A stretch of DNA of 64,000 nucleotides from Perilla frutescens (Eukaryota > Streptophyta > Magnoliopsida > Lamiales > Lamiaceae). Where the stretch lies: positions 33,716,664 through 33,780,663 of the forward strand of contig BRKX01000006.1 in assembly GCA_026008535.1 (NCBI GenBank). Reading direction: 5' to 3'. The notes under the pieces are model-generated. The model saw only the letters and a program-made list of their open reading frames with translations. It was not told where the DNA came from and ran no database searches. Shown in pieces: positions 45,810 through 57,824 of this stretch (the stretch's first letter is position 1; the number at the start of each line of letters is the position of its first letter). The position numbers and the translations under genes are program-made.

Positions 45810-47930
45810 TCAAGTTCCCACAAGCAGGGAAACGAGTATCCCCCATTCTCTTCCCCGAGCATCCATCTCCATGCCTCCATCATCAAACAGGAACTGAATG
45901 TGTTCATCTTCAAACCGGAGAGTGAGAATCCCCGTGTCTAGATCGATGTTGGCCCGTCCGGTGCATAAAAATGGGCGTCCCAAGATGAGAGGAACGCTCT
46001 TGTCTTCCTCCATGTCTAGCACCACAAAGTCCACCGGGAATATGAAATCCTTTACTTTAATCAACACATCCTCTAGAATTCCCTCGGGATGGACCACAGA
46101 TCGGTCAGCCATCTGCAAACACATGGTTGTAGGTTTGAGTTTGCCACAGTTCAATCTCTTGAAAAAGGAGAGCGGCATCAGATTGATGCTCACCCCCAAG
46201 TCACATAATGCTCGACCACCTATCTTGTCTCCAACAGTAATGGGGAGCGTAAAACTCCCCGGATCCTTCATCTTGGCAGAGAGCTTCCTTTGGATGATGG
46301 AGCTGCAGTTTTTGGGGAGATACACAGTCTCAAACTCCTCTATCTTTTTCTTCTTGGACACAACATACTTGAGAAACTTTGCATACTTGGGCATATGTTG
46401 CAACGCCTCCACCAAAGGAATGTTGATGTGCACCTTCTTAAATATCTCAAGGAATATAGAGAACTGAGCATCATCTTTCTATTTTGAGGAATGCTGTGGG
46501 TACGGGATGGTCACTGTGGGAAGCACTGTAGGACCCGTCGGAGGACTCTTTATGGTGGACTTTGGCTTGTCAGAAGCCATCTTGGGGGGAACAGCTGCAA
46601 CGGCAGCAATAGGCGCAGGGACTTCAGTGTGCATATGGATTGCATTGCACTGCTCTTTGGGGTTCACTGTGGTGTTGCTGGGGAACTGTCCCGATTGGTG
46701 CTGATTTCCTACAACTGTAGCCAGCTGACCGAGTTGCTTTTCGAACATCTTCATTTGCACACTCATGGTACCCACAGTATTTTCCAGCTTCTCCATTCTA
46801 GCTTGCGACTCTCCCATGAATTTATCAGTCTTCCCTATGAATGCCATCAACAGATCATCCATGTTTGGCTTCTTTTCCTCATTGACCACTCCATTCATTA
46901 CAGAGAAGCCAGGAGGGGGCTGCAGTGCACCGTTGGGATTCCCATATGAGAGGTTGGATCGGTTACCTTGGTAGAATTGATTCCTGCCTCGGTAATTATT
47001 GCCATCATAACCACCTCTCTGATTGATATAGTTGACATCTTCAACTGTATTTCCCATGGGATAATCTACACCCGGTCGTGCCATAGCATCAAATCTGCTA
47101 TTGATCGTGGCATTCAGAGTAGACAGCTGGGTGACAAGCTTGGCAATCGGATCACTATCATCAACTACTGCAGCTCTTTTCAAAATCTTCAGTTGTCGAT
47201 CCCCAGACCACTGATAGTTGTTGGTTGCCATGTTCTCTATGATCGTCACAGCTTGATCGTAGCCCTTGTTCAACAAAGAGCCGCTAGCAGAGGCATCCAG
47301 AAGCCTCTTCAATTCCATGTCACACCCGTTGTAGAAGATGCAGACTCGATGATCTACTCCAAATCCATGGTTGGGGCACTTCCTCAGCATATTTTGAAAC
47401 CGTTCCCAAGCCTCATATAATGTCTCATCCTCGTATTGACGAAATTGTGTAATTTCGCCCTTCAGCTTGAGAGTCAAACCAGGTGGAAGGAATTTGTGCA
47501 GGAACTTGTGCGCAAGACTTTCCCAGCTGTCCACAGACCCAGCGGCTAGAGATTGGTACCATTGCTTAGCCGTATCTCGTAAAGAGAATGAAAATAGGCG
47601 TAAGCGAAGGGCGTCATCGGGGACTCTATTCATCTTCACTGTACTACAGATCTCCAGAAACTGCGTCAAGTGTGCATTCGGGTCTTCAGTGGCCCGTCCT
47701 CCATATTACTTTTGCTGAACCATGGAGACCAATCCCGATTTCAACTCGAAGTTATTCGCATTGATCTGGGGACCAGGAATGTCTCCATGGTTAAGTACTG
47801 GAACAAAGAGTTCATTAATTGGAGGTGGCTCTACAGCTCGAGCATCATCTTGCTCTTGCATTCTCCGCTGCATTTCCTCTAACTGTCTCTGCATCTGACG
47901 CATCTGTTCAACCGTAACAGGAGCTGCCAT
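45810..47930 (-). pseudogene. gag-protease polyprotein of the Athila-type element
   Basis: One frame of about 706 codons from the ATG at 47930, broken by only two stops: TAA at 47706-47708 and TAG at 46479-46481. Both replace a Gln codon by a C-to-T change. Order: coiled-coil-like N-terminus (MRQMQRQLEEMQRRMQEQ), Athila Gag core (ANNFELKSGL, LRLRLFSFSLRDTAKQW, DETLYEAWERFQNML), a Gly/Asn-rich linker, then the aspartic protease with ALCDLGVSINLMP and LILGRPFL. Athila proteases usually have DLGAS at the active site; here it is DLGVS. Gag forms the particle and the protease would cleave it. Nothing follows the protease, where autonomous relatives have reverse transcriptase. Confidence 0.85.
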
Positions 47931-48142
47931 CTCTCTTCTTCTTCTTGCGTTGTGATGCCGAACGGTAGCTTCAATATCAGGATTGAATTCTTCTAGAGAT
48001 CCTCCCTAAGATCGTGTATGCATACACAACCTGATCACAAGAAAAAAAACATTATAAAATTTAAACGAAAATAAACTGAAAAAAAATGTCTAGATTAACA
48101 CAAGAAATTAAATCTAAATAATAGCAAATAAAAAAAATTAAA

Positions 48143-48160
48143 TCCCCGGCAACGACGCCA
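48143..48160 (-). other. primer-binding site, tRNA-Asp type
   Basis: Minus strand TGGCGTCGTTGCCGGGGA, six bases after the 5' LTR; one base differs from the standard Athila site. Confidence 0.9.
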
Positions 48161-48166
48161 AAAACT

Positions 48167-49645
48167 TGTTCGGTATTTATTTTCACCTAAACTGCAAGTG
48201 TACAGCGAGGCTTATAGGATAGCGGTGAACAAGAGTATCGTTTCCACATGGATTTAAGATTTAATCTGCTAGTTATTCACTTTAACCCCTCGCAGTTATC
48301 TAGACTATCAAACATGGTTGGATTTAACTAATTAAAAACTAAAGATAATAAATAAAATAAATCACCACAGCAGAAATCAACACAGATAAATCAAACACTG
48401 AAGAAAAAGACGCATTCTAGGATTGGATAATCATTATTTAATTCATTCTCTTAATTAAACCATTTAATGTCTATGTTGGGATTTAAAGCATGCTAGAACA
48501 ATCACTCATGTATTCTAAACCTTCTCTCGAAGCGCATAGATTGTAGATCACACAACAAATATTAACGTCTCCGTTCAATACCTATTATGCAACTCCTAAT
48601 GGTTCCAAAGATTTATTGTTCTCTAAATTAATCGCAACTCTCTCGAGTGATATTGACTAACCAGTTAATTATTCCAGATCTTATGTTAAAACTCATCTCT
48701 CGAATTATGGATTAACACATCAAATTGTATCATTTAGTGATCAAGTAAATAATACAGAGAAAACAGGAATAATCAAAATATAATTAAATCATGGACACCA
48801 AATAATATGAATCAAAAGAACTTCATAAATAAATCATAATCCAACCATAGAATACTAGGGTTTTAGCTATCCATGTCAAAATCAATAACTAAAATAATCC
48901 ATAAAATAAACATTGTATTCTAAGAATAAAGTAAATAAAACCCGGAGATTCTATATTGGCTTTGGTCTTGAACACTCTTGAATCCTTTGGTCTTGTTCTT
49001 CGCGTCTTCTTTTCTCTGCAGCAACTCTCTATTGGCAACTTTTAGGTAGGAGGAATTGTTTTTTATTTTCATGCATTGAAACCCTTAAAATACCAAGTAA
49101 GAATTTGATCCAAAGTAGGAAACCACAAGTTGTACCGCCATTAAAATTCACAAGCTCACTCCCGAGCATGTCGGTCGTGACTCAGGTCGTGACTCCACGT
49201 GGCTTTCAGGTGGCAGGAAATTCGCGAGCTCTTCGGATATTCATGATCGGGTCGCGAATATTGCAAAGATGACCCCTTCCTCTGTCGCGATCAAACAGTT
49301 GACGACTCTTGGTGATTCGCGGTCTCGCTCGCGATTCGCGAACTGGTCGTGAATTTTCCTCTGTGAACCCCAGCCTCTGTCGCGACTTCACAGTCAAAGG
49401 CCGGGATCCTCACACGCAAGCTGCCACGTCAGCCGCGGTTCTCGGCTATTTTGCGTGTATTTCCCGAGACTTCCATACTTCGTTCAAACAACATCTTTTC
49501 AAGTACAATTCCTGCAAAATTCCAACAAGTAATACCAAACTCCCAAATGCATGAAAACGCAAATAAACTGAGATGAAACTCACCTAAAACAATTCAAACT
49601 TCACACAAGATTGTACCAAACTTTGTGTAAAATCTCAGTTTATCA
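48167..49645 (-). repeat. 5' LTR of the Athila-type element
   Basis: 1,479 bp, same ends as the copy at 42730. Many differences are CG to TG or CA, so this copy seems to have lost more methylated cytosines. It is followed by cctac (49646-49650). Confidence 0.93.
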
Positions 49646-49693
49646 CCTACACCCTGTTTTCCTTTCACGTTTGTTCATTGTTTGCAGGTACGC

Positions 49694-51331
49694 ATGGAAT
49701 CTAGAGACGGGTATAACAAAACACATGATAAGGCACCCGTTTCGCCTAGTTCTCACACAGATGCGGCTTCATCGATGCCACAACCATGGGATGTCCAGTA
49801 CCACCATCAAGAACTGGAGCATAAGCTAGATAATTCGTTGGCCAAGATGACGGCACAACTCGAGCTTATTGCTGCTCGAATTCCTGTACCACCAGCAGTT
49901 CAAGGACAACCTGTCCAACAGCCAGAAGTAGTTCATCAGCCTGAAGTAGCTCGTTAACCAGTTCATGTAGCCGAGCCAGCCAGGACGAATGCTAGAGCAC
50001 CACAAGCTCAGCGTCGCCAACCTCAAGTGCACTTTAATGATCATTATGATCGTGATGCTAAAGAAGACTATGGTTACTATGCAGATGAGTTAGAGGCTGA
50101 GTATGATCCTTATCAGAGACGTGACCGACCACGTCTGGCCTATAGACAAGCACCCCGACGTCCAGATCCCGACAGCTTATTGAACAACATCAAAACAAGC
50201 ATCCCAGAGTTTGAAGGCCTTCACGATCCTGATTTGTACTTGGATTGGGAACGTAAGGTTGAGAAGATCTTCGACTGCTATGAGTTTCCTGAGCAAAAGA
50301 AGGTCAAGTTAGCATCATTAGAGTTTAGAGGCTACGCAGCCTCATGGTGGGAGATGCAGCAGGAATGACGCCGACGTGAGAGATATCCACCCGTCGATAC
50401 TTGGGAAGAGATGAAAGGATTGCTGCGTGGCAGGTTCATTCCTGTACATTATGAGAGAGAGCTCGAGAAGAAGCTCACCCGGACCAAGCAAGGGACCCGA
50501 TCAGTTGAAGAATACCACAATGAGCTTGAGACTGCCCTGAATAGAGTTGGGAAATAAGAGACCTTAAATGCTACCATAATTCGGTAAATTGAAGGCATGA
50601 ATCCTGACATCACATGTGAAGTTGAACTCAAGAACTTCACAAGTATAGAAGAGATGGTGTACTATGCATCCATTGTGGAGAGACAGCTCAGAGAGGGAAG
50701 ACGGAGATCGCACCACAGTTCAGCCCCTGTTTGACCCCCATGGAACAAAGGTACGAATTCCACATCATCTTCTACCCCTTCTACTGAGCCTGCTCGACCC
50801 TGAGGTCAGTCTGGACCGCCTGAGCGGTGTTTCGACCGTTCTACACCGCCGTCCAGCCGTAGACCCGATTCTACACCTGCACTGCCTGCACAACCGACCT
50901 ATACACGACCCAATCCACCCAGCCTAGTACCCAATGTGAGCCAGAATTGAGTTAGAGACATCCAGTGCCATACGTGCCAAGGTTGGGGCCACTTTCAAAA
51001 CCAGTGTCCGAACCGGCGTGTTCTGTTCATTACCGAACAGAATGAAATCGAGTCAGCTAGTGAGGACGAGGACCAACCCACAGTTGACGCCAAGAAGGAG
51101 CCAGAGACGCCTCCAGTCGATTCGGATGAAGAGGAACCCGAGCTTCCTCATGTTAGTCTTATGTCTATATGCAGTCTGAGCATCAATCGTGAAGAAGAGC
51201 AGCCAGATCAACGTGAGAACATTTTTTTCACACGTGTTATTATCAAAGACCAGTCCTGCTCGATGATAATAGACAGTGGGAGCGTGATCAACGCCATGAG
51301 CCAGTATGCAGTTGACAAATTGGCGCTGATG
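49694..51331 (+). pseudogene. gag and start of protease of the chromovirus-like element
   Basis: Begins at the ATG of MESRDGYNKTHDKAPV. The Gag core (IPEFEGLHDPDLYLDWERK, GYAASWWEMQQE) is followed by VDTWEEMKGLLRGRFIPVHYE, a Gln/Ser/Pro-rich part, and a CCHC zinc knuckle (CHTCQGWGHFQNQC, about 50965-51006), which binds RNA. Then comes an acidic linker and the aspartic protease start IIDSGSVINAMS (near 51268), where the LTR at 51332 interrupts it. At least four stops break the frame (for example 49956, 50366, 50556, 50584), mostly from C-to-T changes. The Gag core is the closest relative in the window of the array Gag. Confidence 0.85.
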
Positions 51332-54300
51332 TAACCACTCGGATTTTCAGAAGGTGATTAATTAATTCCTAATTTTAATTAGGAAATATGAAGAAGGATT
51401 TTGAGCATAATTAGGATGTTTCGGTTCTTAATTGTGTTTTTAGGATTATTTTTCGTAAAATCGTATTTTTGAGAACTTTGATTCCAGCTCAGTCGCAGCC
51501 AATTTTGGTCATGTTTGAAAGGCGTTGACCCAAGAAGCATGCCGGTGCTTTCGGATTTTGAATCTGGAGTCGTTTGAGTTCCCGGCGATTTAAATCGCGT
51601 TTAAAGGAGTTATGAATAGTGTTTTTCCGTAGGAGCATGATCGTTAGAAATTTACGAAATATCGTGTGTTGATCCGAGCCTTGATTTTTCAAGCCTATCC
51701 TATGGGAAATTTCTCAAGGGATCCGTTGGCGTTCTCGGATTTTTATTCTGAGGTCAATTGAACGCTCGGGAATTTTATTTGTCCCTTGCGTGGAATAGTA
51801 ACTTTATTTTTGAAAACAGATTAATTTCTCCTTTTCCTTCAAAACGACTTGATCTTTATTCCGAGTCAAGTTGGTTCAATAGTACTCGAGCTAACGAACC
51901 TACCGATATTTTCGGATTTAATAAACGAGGTCATTTGGACCTCGCCATCGAATAAAGCGTCTTTTATCTGAACCCGATATTTTTAAAGCAGTATTGTTGC
52001 ACTGAAGTAGCTTCTCGAGGAAGCCATATTTTTTCCTATAAATAGAGCCCCTCCCCCTTTGATTTTCCTCGCTCATTTCCTTCTTCACCCCATTTCTGTA
52101 GAGTAGAGAGAGAGAGAGTAGAAGGGAGCTCTCTTCGTGAGAGCACCCTCAGTGAGAGAGAGAGCGGAGTGGGGGCGCCGCGGGGGCAAGGAGCCCCGTG
52201 GGGGCAAGAGAGCTCCGCGGGGGCAAGGAGCGCTGGGGGCAAGGGAGCCCCGCGGGGGGCAGCACGGGGCGCCGCGGGGGCAGCAAGGGGCGCCGCGGGG
52301 GAAAGGGCGCCGTGGCGCTTTGGCGCGTGGGCTGGTTCGGCAGCTCCGACATGTTTTCGTGCGAAGGCCATAACTTTCGCCTCGGTTGGAGTTACGAGGC
52401 CCATGTGTACTCAAATCGAAGCTCTTTCGATGATCTATGAGGTATTAGTGTCCGATCGTCCAGAATCATGATATTTAGAATCTAATTTTCCATCCCCTTT
52501 TGTGGTAATTTCGGATGCTTTAATCTTTTAATTCTCGTGTTTTAAGTTATAGTTAAGGGTCAAGGGTTTAGATATCATTATGGTGTCTTATTAGGAGCTC
52601 GAATAAGGTTTCAAGTCATTGATCGACTTTCATAAAGATGAGTTGAACCCCGAGGAGGCCCGAGGAAGGATTTTTGGCTAGTTGCTTCGTCTACATGCTC
52701 GTTATCGACATGTTTGTCATCGAGGTGGGTGGTTCTAAACCAAGTATAAGGTTCGAGCTATTAAGCTCTAGAAGCATGATAGGGCAAGATGAATATCTAA
52801 TTAAAATATTTTATGCTCTGCCTGTTTAGTCTCTGTACAAGGAAAGGAAAGGAATAAAGGAAGTTATATGCATGATATTGTTGAATTGTTATTTGAGTTT
52901 GATAAGATAAAGTAAGTTATTATAAGTTAAGTGAGCTCTCAAGTATGTTTAGATATGCTAGAATTGTTTAAATACGATTGATGCTAGCCTGAGTTCTAGA
53001 ATTGCTTTAATTGCAATCGATGTTTATCCGCGTTCATTTCCTCGCATTTGAATGTTATGCTTTGTTCAAGCTCGTATAGTTAAGGATTTCCTTTTATGGT
53101 AAGTTATAAATCCCTTATAGGCCGGGATCATGCTCAATTAAAGGATTAGCCTTAGACGATTGCTCTAGGCTTGGTATTGTTAGCTAAGTTAAGTAAGGAA
53201 GGTTAAGGTTAAGTAAGGAAGGAAGTTAAGGAAGGATATAGCTTGTGTTGTAAGCAGGTTATCGAGCTTAAAGAACAGTTTATTTACATTATCATGCTGT
53301 GACCTTCGTGTTACTAATGTTGAACATTTGAAAGTAAATGGAGTCACTGCTGGGTAATCCCCTCACATACTCAAAGGATACTTGAGGTAACCCCTCTCTG
53401 ATCCTAAGGCATAAGGGTGCAGTAGACAACAGGTTTGAGCCAGGAAAGACGCCAAGAAAGGAAGTAAAAGGTTTTGCTGGTATGGAGAGGGCTTTTGCGA
53501 TTTGCTCTCCATATGCCGTCAGTTTATAATTGGATATTCCAAAGTTTATTAAAGAGTTTTCTCGTAAAACCCCACTGAAAATATTAGTGCTCACACCCTC
53601 TTTTTCAAATGTTTTTAGGTTGAGATACTGAGGCTGGTGATGTGCTGCTGGTGGGGTTGTCTGAGGTTTCAAGTTTGTTGCTCTATATGGTTACATGTTT
53701 TATTCCGCTAAGTTTCTGCTAATTACTCTGATGTTAGTATTTAGTCTTGAGATGTGTAACTTGATTCTTGATAGTAGCATGTTTTAAATGCTATGAATCC
53801 TAATTATCAATAAAGTCTCTGAAGCATGATCTTTTGACATACCCGTCTATGCCTTTATTGATTCTGAGTTATTTGAATAGTCATACCTGTTGAGCATTCT
53901 GGTATCTATTCATCTTTAGTTGGCTTGTGAATAAGTCTTGCATGCTTGTTATTATTGTTCGCCTATAAAGAGGCTTTTTCTTTCAAGCATGTTTCTGCTC
54001 GTCCAAGTTAACCTTAAGTAGTTTTCTTGATCCGTCCTATGAATAGGAAAATAAGGTATATTTGACTCCGACCTATTTATGAGTCTTAGTTGATGTGACC
54101 TATGATGAGGTCTTGTTTATTTGAAAAGTCAAATCCCTATCTGTTTGTCTTTGGATTTTGTTTAAATTTCGGTTGGCCTATGATTTGGCATCCCTTTGAC
54201 TCGAGTGAATCCTTTGACCCATTTGATCCGATTGAACCCTTTGACCCTTATTGATTCGTTGAAGATGATAGTTCCTCCAAGTCATAAAGTTAAGTTGCCT

Positions 54301-54416
54301 AAGTTCTTGAGGCACTAACTTAGTTTAATTCTAAAAACACCCCCCTGGATTTCTGATTTTTCGTGCTATTTTACGCACAACAATCCCATCCCCATCCTCG
54401 GGACCGGGCTGTTATA
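51332..54416 (+). mobile_element. 3.1-kb solo LTR, TSD gctga
   Basis: Starts TGTAACCACTCGG and ends GGGCTGTTATA; flanked by gctga at 51327-51331 and 54417-54421, inside the protease of the chromovirus-like element. The plus-strand TATA-like CCTATAAATAGAG at 52035-52047 gives the orientation. It is the same family as the LTR at 35255-38580, inverted. It contains a GC-rich minisatellite (52150-52320). No coding sequence; the long GC-rich frames on both strands at 52036-52471 are repeat by-products. Confidence 0.9.
52150..52320. repeat. GC-rich minisatellite with G runs
   Basis: About eight degenerate 17-21 bp units of the type ccgcgggggcaaggagc, just downstream of the TATA-like motif and so within the presumed transcribed part of the LTR. 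Runs of five to six G recur at short spacing. Confidence 0.8.
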
Positions 54417-54421
54417 GCTGA

Positions 54422-57400
54422 CCACCATTAAGCATCCGAAGCCATATAAGTTGCAGTGGCTTACGGATTGAGGAGAGATCAAAGTAACGGCTCAGGCAAG
54501 TGTCTCATTCTCTATTAGTCACTTTTCTGACTCTATTGTTTGCGATCTTATTCCTATGGATGCAGCACACATATTGTTAGGTAGACCATGGCAGTTTGAC
54601 AGACAGACGGTTCATGATGGCTTTGCAAATACGTACATCGTGAAGAGAGATGGACGGACTACTACACTAAAGCCGCTGTCCTCTAAAGCTGTTTCTGAGG
54701 ATCAAAGTCTCATGCAAGAGAGGTTTAGAGCTGAGAGAGCAAAGAGAGCCGCAGCCGCAACCCGGATCACTGCCGACGGTTCTCATTCGGCTGAATCCTT
54801 CACCAAGGCTGCCACCCCTTCTTCTGAGGCCAAGGCAGTCCCTAAACCACCCTCTAAAGATTCCCTTGTGCGTGGGAATTTGTCTGGAATAGCTGCAAAG
54901 AAAGATTCAAACCGCAACTTGTTTATTTCAGTAAAAGGCGTAGAAAAAGCATTAAAAGCAGGTTTACCTTTTGTTCTTCTATCTTATAAGAACAGTGCTA
55001 TTAATGATGTTTCTTTGCCTAGTGTTGTGCAGCCACTTATAGAGGAGTTCGCGGATGTGTTCCCGGAAGAGATTCCAAGTGGATTACCTCCAGTTCGTGG
55101 GATCGAGCACCAGATCGATTTCCATCCCGGCACCATCATGCCAAATCGACCAGCATACCGGACGTCCCTTGAAGAGACCAAGGAAATCGATAGACAAGTG
55201 AAAGAGTTTCTTGAGAAGAAGTAGATTCGAGAGTCGATGAGCCCATGTGCAGTTCCAGTCATTCTAGTGCCGAAGAAAAACAACGAGTGGAGAATGTGCA
55301 TGAACTGTCGCGCGATCAAGAAAATAACAGTGAAGTATCGATTCCCTATCCCTAGATTAGATGATATGCTTGATGAATTATCTGGTTCTAAAGTCTTTTC
55401 TAAAATTGATTTACATTCTGGTTATTTTTAAGGTAGAATGCATGAAGGGGATGAGTGGAAAATAACTTTTAAGACTAAGCATGGTTTATATGAGTGGTTA
55501 GTTATGCCTTTTGGTCTCACTAATGCACCGAGCACTTTTATGAGATTAATGAACCATGTTTTGCGTGATGTGATTGGGAAATTTGTAGTTGTGTACTTTG
55601 ATGATATTCTGATTTACAGTCACGATGCACAGGTGCACCTAGCACACCTTAGGCGCGTGTTTGATATTCTGAGAACAGCCAAGTTGTATGGAAATCTGTC
55701 TAAATGCTCTTTTTTCTTAGATGAGGTTGTATGGCCAACACCCAAGTCAGCCACGGAGGTTCGATCCTTTCACAGCCTTGTTAGATTTTATCATCGCTTT
55801 GTGCGCGATTTCTCTAGCATTGCCGCGCCTTTTACTGAGCTAAGTAAGAAGGATCGTAAGTTTGAGTGGGTTAAAACACAGCATGAAGCATTTACACGTT
55901 TAAAGCATCTTTTATGTCATGCACCTGTTTTGTGTTTACCTGATTTTGATAAGGTTTTTGAGATTGAATGTGATACCTCCGGGATAGGTATTGGTGTTGT
56001 TTTGATGCAGGAACGGCGTCCAGTTGCCTACTTCAGTGAAAAATTAAATGGTGCAGCTCTGCGTTATTCTGCATATGACAAAGAGTTGTACGCATTGAAG
56101 AGATCATTGGAGACGTGGCAGCATTATCTGTGGCCAAAGGAGTTTGTGATTCACACGGACCATAAGAGCTTAAAGCATTTAAAAGGGCAGCAAAATCTAA
56201 ACAAGAGGCATGCGAGATGGGTCGAGTTCATCGAGTCCTTCCTACACGTCATCAAATACAAGAAATGAGAAGACAATATTGTAGCCGATGCCCTATCTAG
56301 ACGGTACACATTGTTGAATTTGATGCATGCTAGAATGCTAGGTTTTGAGTCGATTAAGAGTCTGTATGCATGTGATCCATTCTTTGCTTTGATTTTTGAT
56401 GAGTGTTCGAAAAAATCTAAGTCTTCTGATAGGTTTTTCGTGCATGATGGATTTTTATTTCGTGGTTCTCAGTTATGCATTCCTAGTTGTTCTATGCGTG
56501 AGCTACTTGTGTTAGAATCGCATGCGGGAGGTTTAATGGGTCACTTTTGGTGTGAATAAAACATTAAGCATGCTGCATGAGCATTTTTATTGGCCGCATA
56601 TGAGAAGAGATGTTGAGCATGTGTGTAGTAGATGTGTTACTTGCCATAGGTCTAAGTCTACTTCACATCTGTTTGGTTTATACACACCCCTGCCCGCCCC
56701 TAGTTCACCTTGGATTGATTTGTCTATGGATTTTATCTTAGGTTTACCTAGGTCTAGATCGGGTAAGGATTCTATTTTTGTGGTTGTTGATCATTTTTCT
56801 AAAATGGCACATTTCATTGCATGTAGAAAAACTGATGATGTTGTGCATATTGCAAATCTGTTCTTTGCGCATGTAGTTAGATTGCATGGTATTCCTAAAA
56901 CTATTGTTAGTGATAGGGATTCCCAGTTTTTAGCACACTTTTGGCGAATTTTGTGGGGAAAATTAGGGTCTAAGCTGTTGTTTTCTACTGCATGTCATCC
57001 ACAAACCGATGGTCAAACTGAGGTTGTGAATCGCACTTTAAGCACACTACTTAGGTCTTTAATTAAAAGTAATTTGACGTCTTGGGAAGAGTGTTTACCT
57101 TACGCTGAATTTGCATATAATCGTGTGGTACATTCTTCTACTAATATGTCTCCTTTTGAGGTTGTTTATGGATTTAATCCGTTAACACCTACTGATTTGT
57201 TACCTTTACCTATTGAGCATCTAAAAAAGTGTTAAAGGTTTGAGAAGAGCTGAGCAAGTTAAGGAGATGCATGAGAGAGTGCGTACTCGCATTGAGCACA
57301 AAGGGAAGAAAACGGCCGCTTCCAGAAACGTGCGATGCAAGCAAGTGATATTTCAGCCCGGAGATCGCGTTTGGATTAATCTGAGTCCCGGACGGTTTCC

Positions 57401-57824
57401 AAATCTGAGAAAGTCCAAGTTGTCACCATGTGGAGATGGTCCTTTCACAGTTCTGAGTCGTGTAAATGACAATGCTTACCGCATTGATCTTCCCGGTGAG
57501 TATAAATGTTCTTCAACTTTCAATGTTGCTGATTTATCTCTGTTTGTTGTAGATGAGTTCGATCACGACGATGATCCAAATTCGAGGATGAATTCTCTTC
57601 AGCAGGGGGGGAATGATGAAGCCATGCAAGGCATTGAAGGCCTTGAACCCGAGCTGCAATTCAAAGGTCCAATGACGCGACTTCGAGCAAAGAAATTACA
57701 AGGTTATTTCCAAGTGTTGATTCGCAAGAAGTTTGAGGAATTAAAAGATGCAAAGTGCTGCCATACTTTAGTTAATTTATTAACTAATAAAGATCAAGAT
57801 CATACCATGGAGAATATAACTTGA
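54422..57824 (+). pseudogene. pol of the chromovirus-like element (protease end, RT, RNase H, integrase)
   Basis: Domains in order: end of protease (HILLGRPWQFD, 54556 on), reverse transcriptase (VPVILVPKKNNEWRMCMN, then MPFGLTNAPSTFMRLMN and the catalytic VVYFDDILIYS near 55590-55622), RNase H (ECDTSGIGIG, YDKELYAL, HTDHKSLKHL, VADALSRR), integrase (HFYWPHMRRDVEHVCSRCVTC zinc finger in part; catalytic DFILGLP, VSDRDSQF and TEVVNRT), and a C-terminal tail with GPMTRLRAKKLQ that lies in the 3' LTR and ends at 57824. Defects: stops near 54470, 55222, 55429 and 56266; frameshifts near 56547 and 57222; and about 20 residues missing between LDEVV and WPTPKSATEV at 55733. The enzyme set would copy and insert element DNA. 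Confidence 0.9.
57597..57613 (+). other. polypurine tract of the chromovirus-like element
   Basis: CTTCAGCAGGGGGGGAA directly before the 3' LTR start TGATGAAGCC. It lies inside the Pol reading frame and encodes LQQGGN. Confidence 0.9.

Larger units (their letters stand above)
42730..49645 (-). mobile_element. Athila-type gag-protease LTR retrotransposon, TSD cctac
   Basis: 6,916 bp, inserted in the leader of the chromovirus-like element. Two LTRs of exactly 1,479 bp (42730-44208 and 48167-49645), flanked by cctac at 42725-42729 and 49646-49650. A tRNA-Asp primer site (48143-48160), a gag-protease frame (45810-47930) and a polypurine tract (44209-44221) are in minus-strand order. The 3,958-bp internal region has no reverse transcriptase, RNase H or integrase, so the element is non-autonomous. 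Confidence 0.93.

Noticed and set aside
46491..47718. Plus-strand frames of up to 152 codons
   Set aside because: Antisense to the Athila-type gag.
49665..49688. Pyrimidine-rich stretch with tgtttgcag before the gag ATG, a possible splice acceptor for a leader intron
   Set aside because: A donor in the leader cannot be chosen, and the leader is split by a 6.9-kb insertion, so the case is too weak.
52036..52471. Overlapping GC-rich frames on both strands (up to 122 codons)
   Set aside because: They come from a GC-rich minisatellite with few stop codons, inside an LTR.
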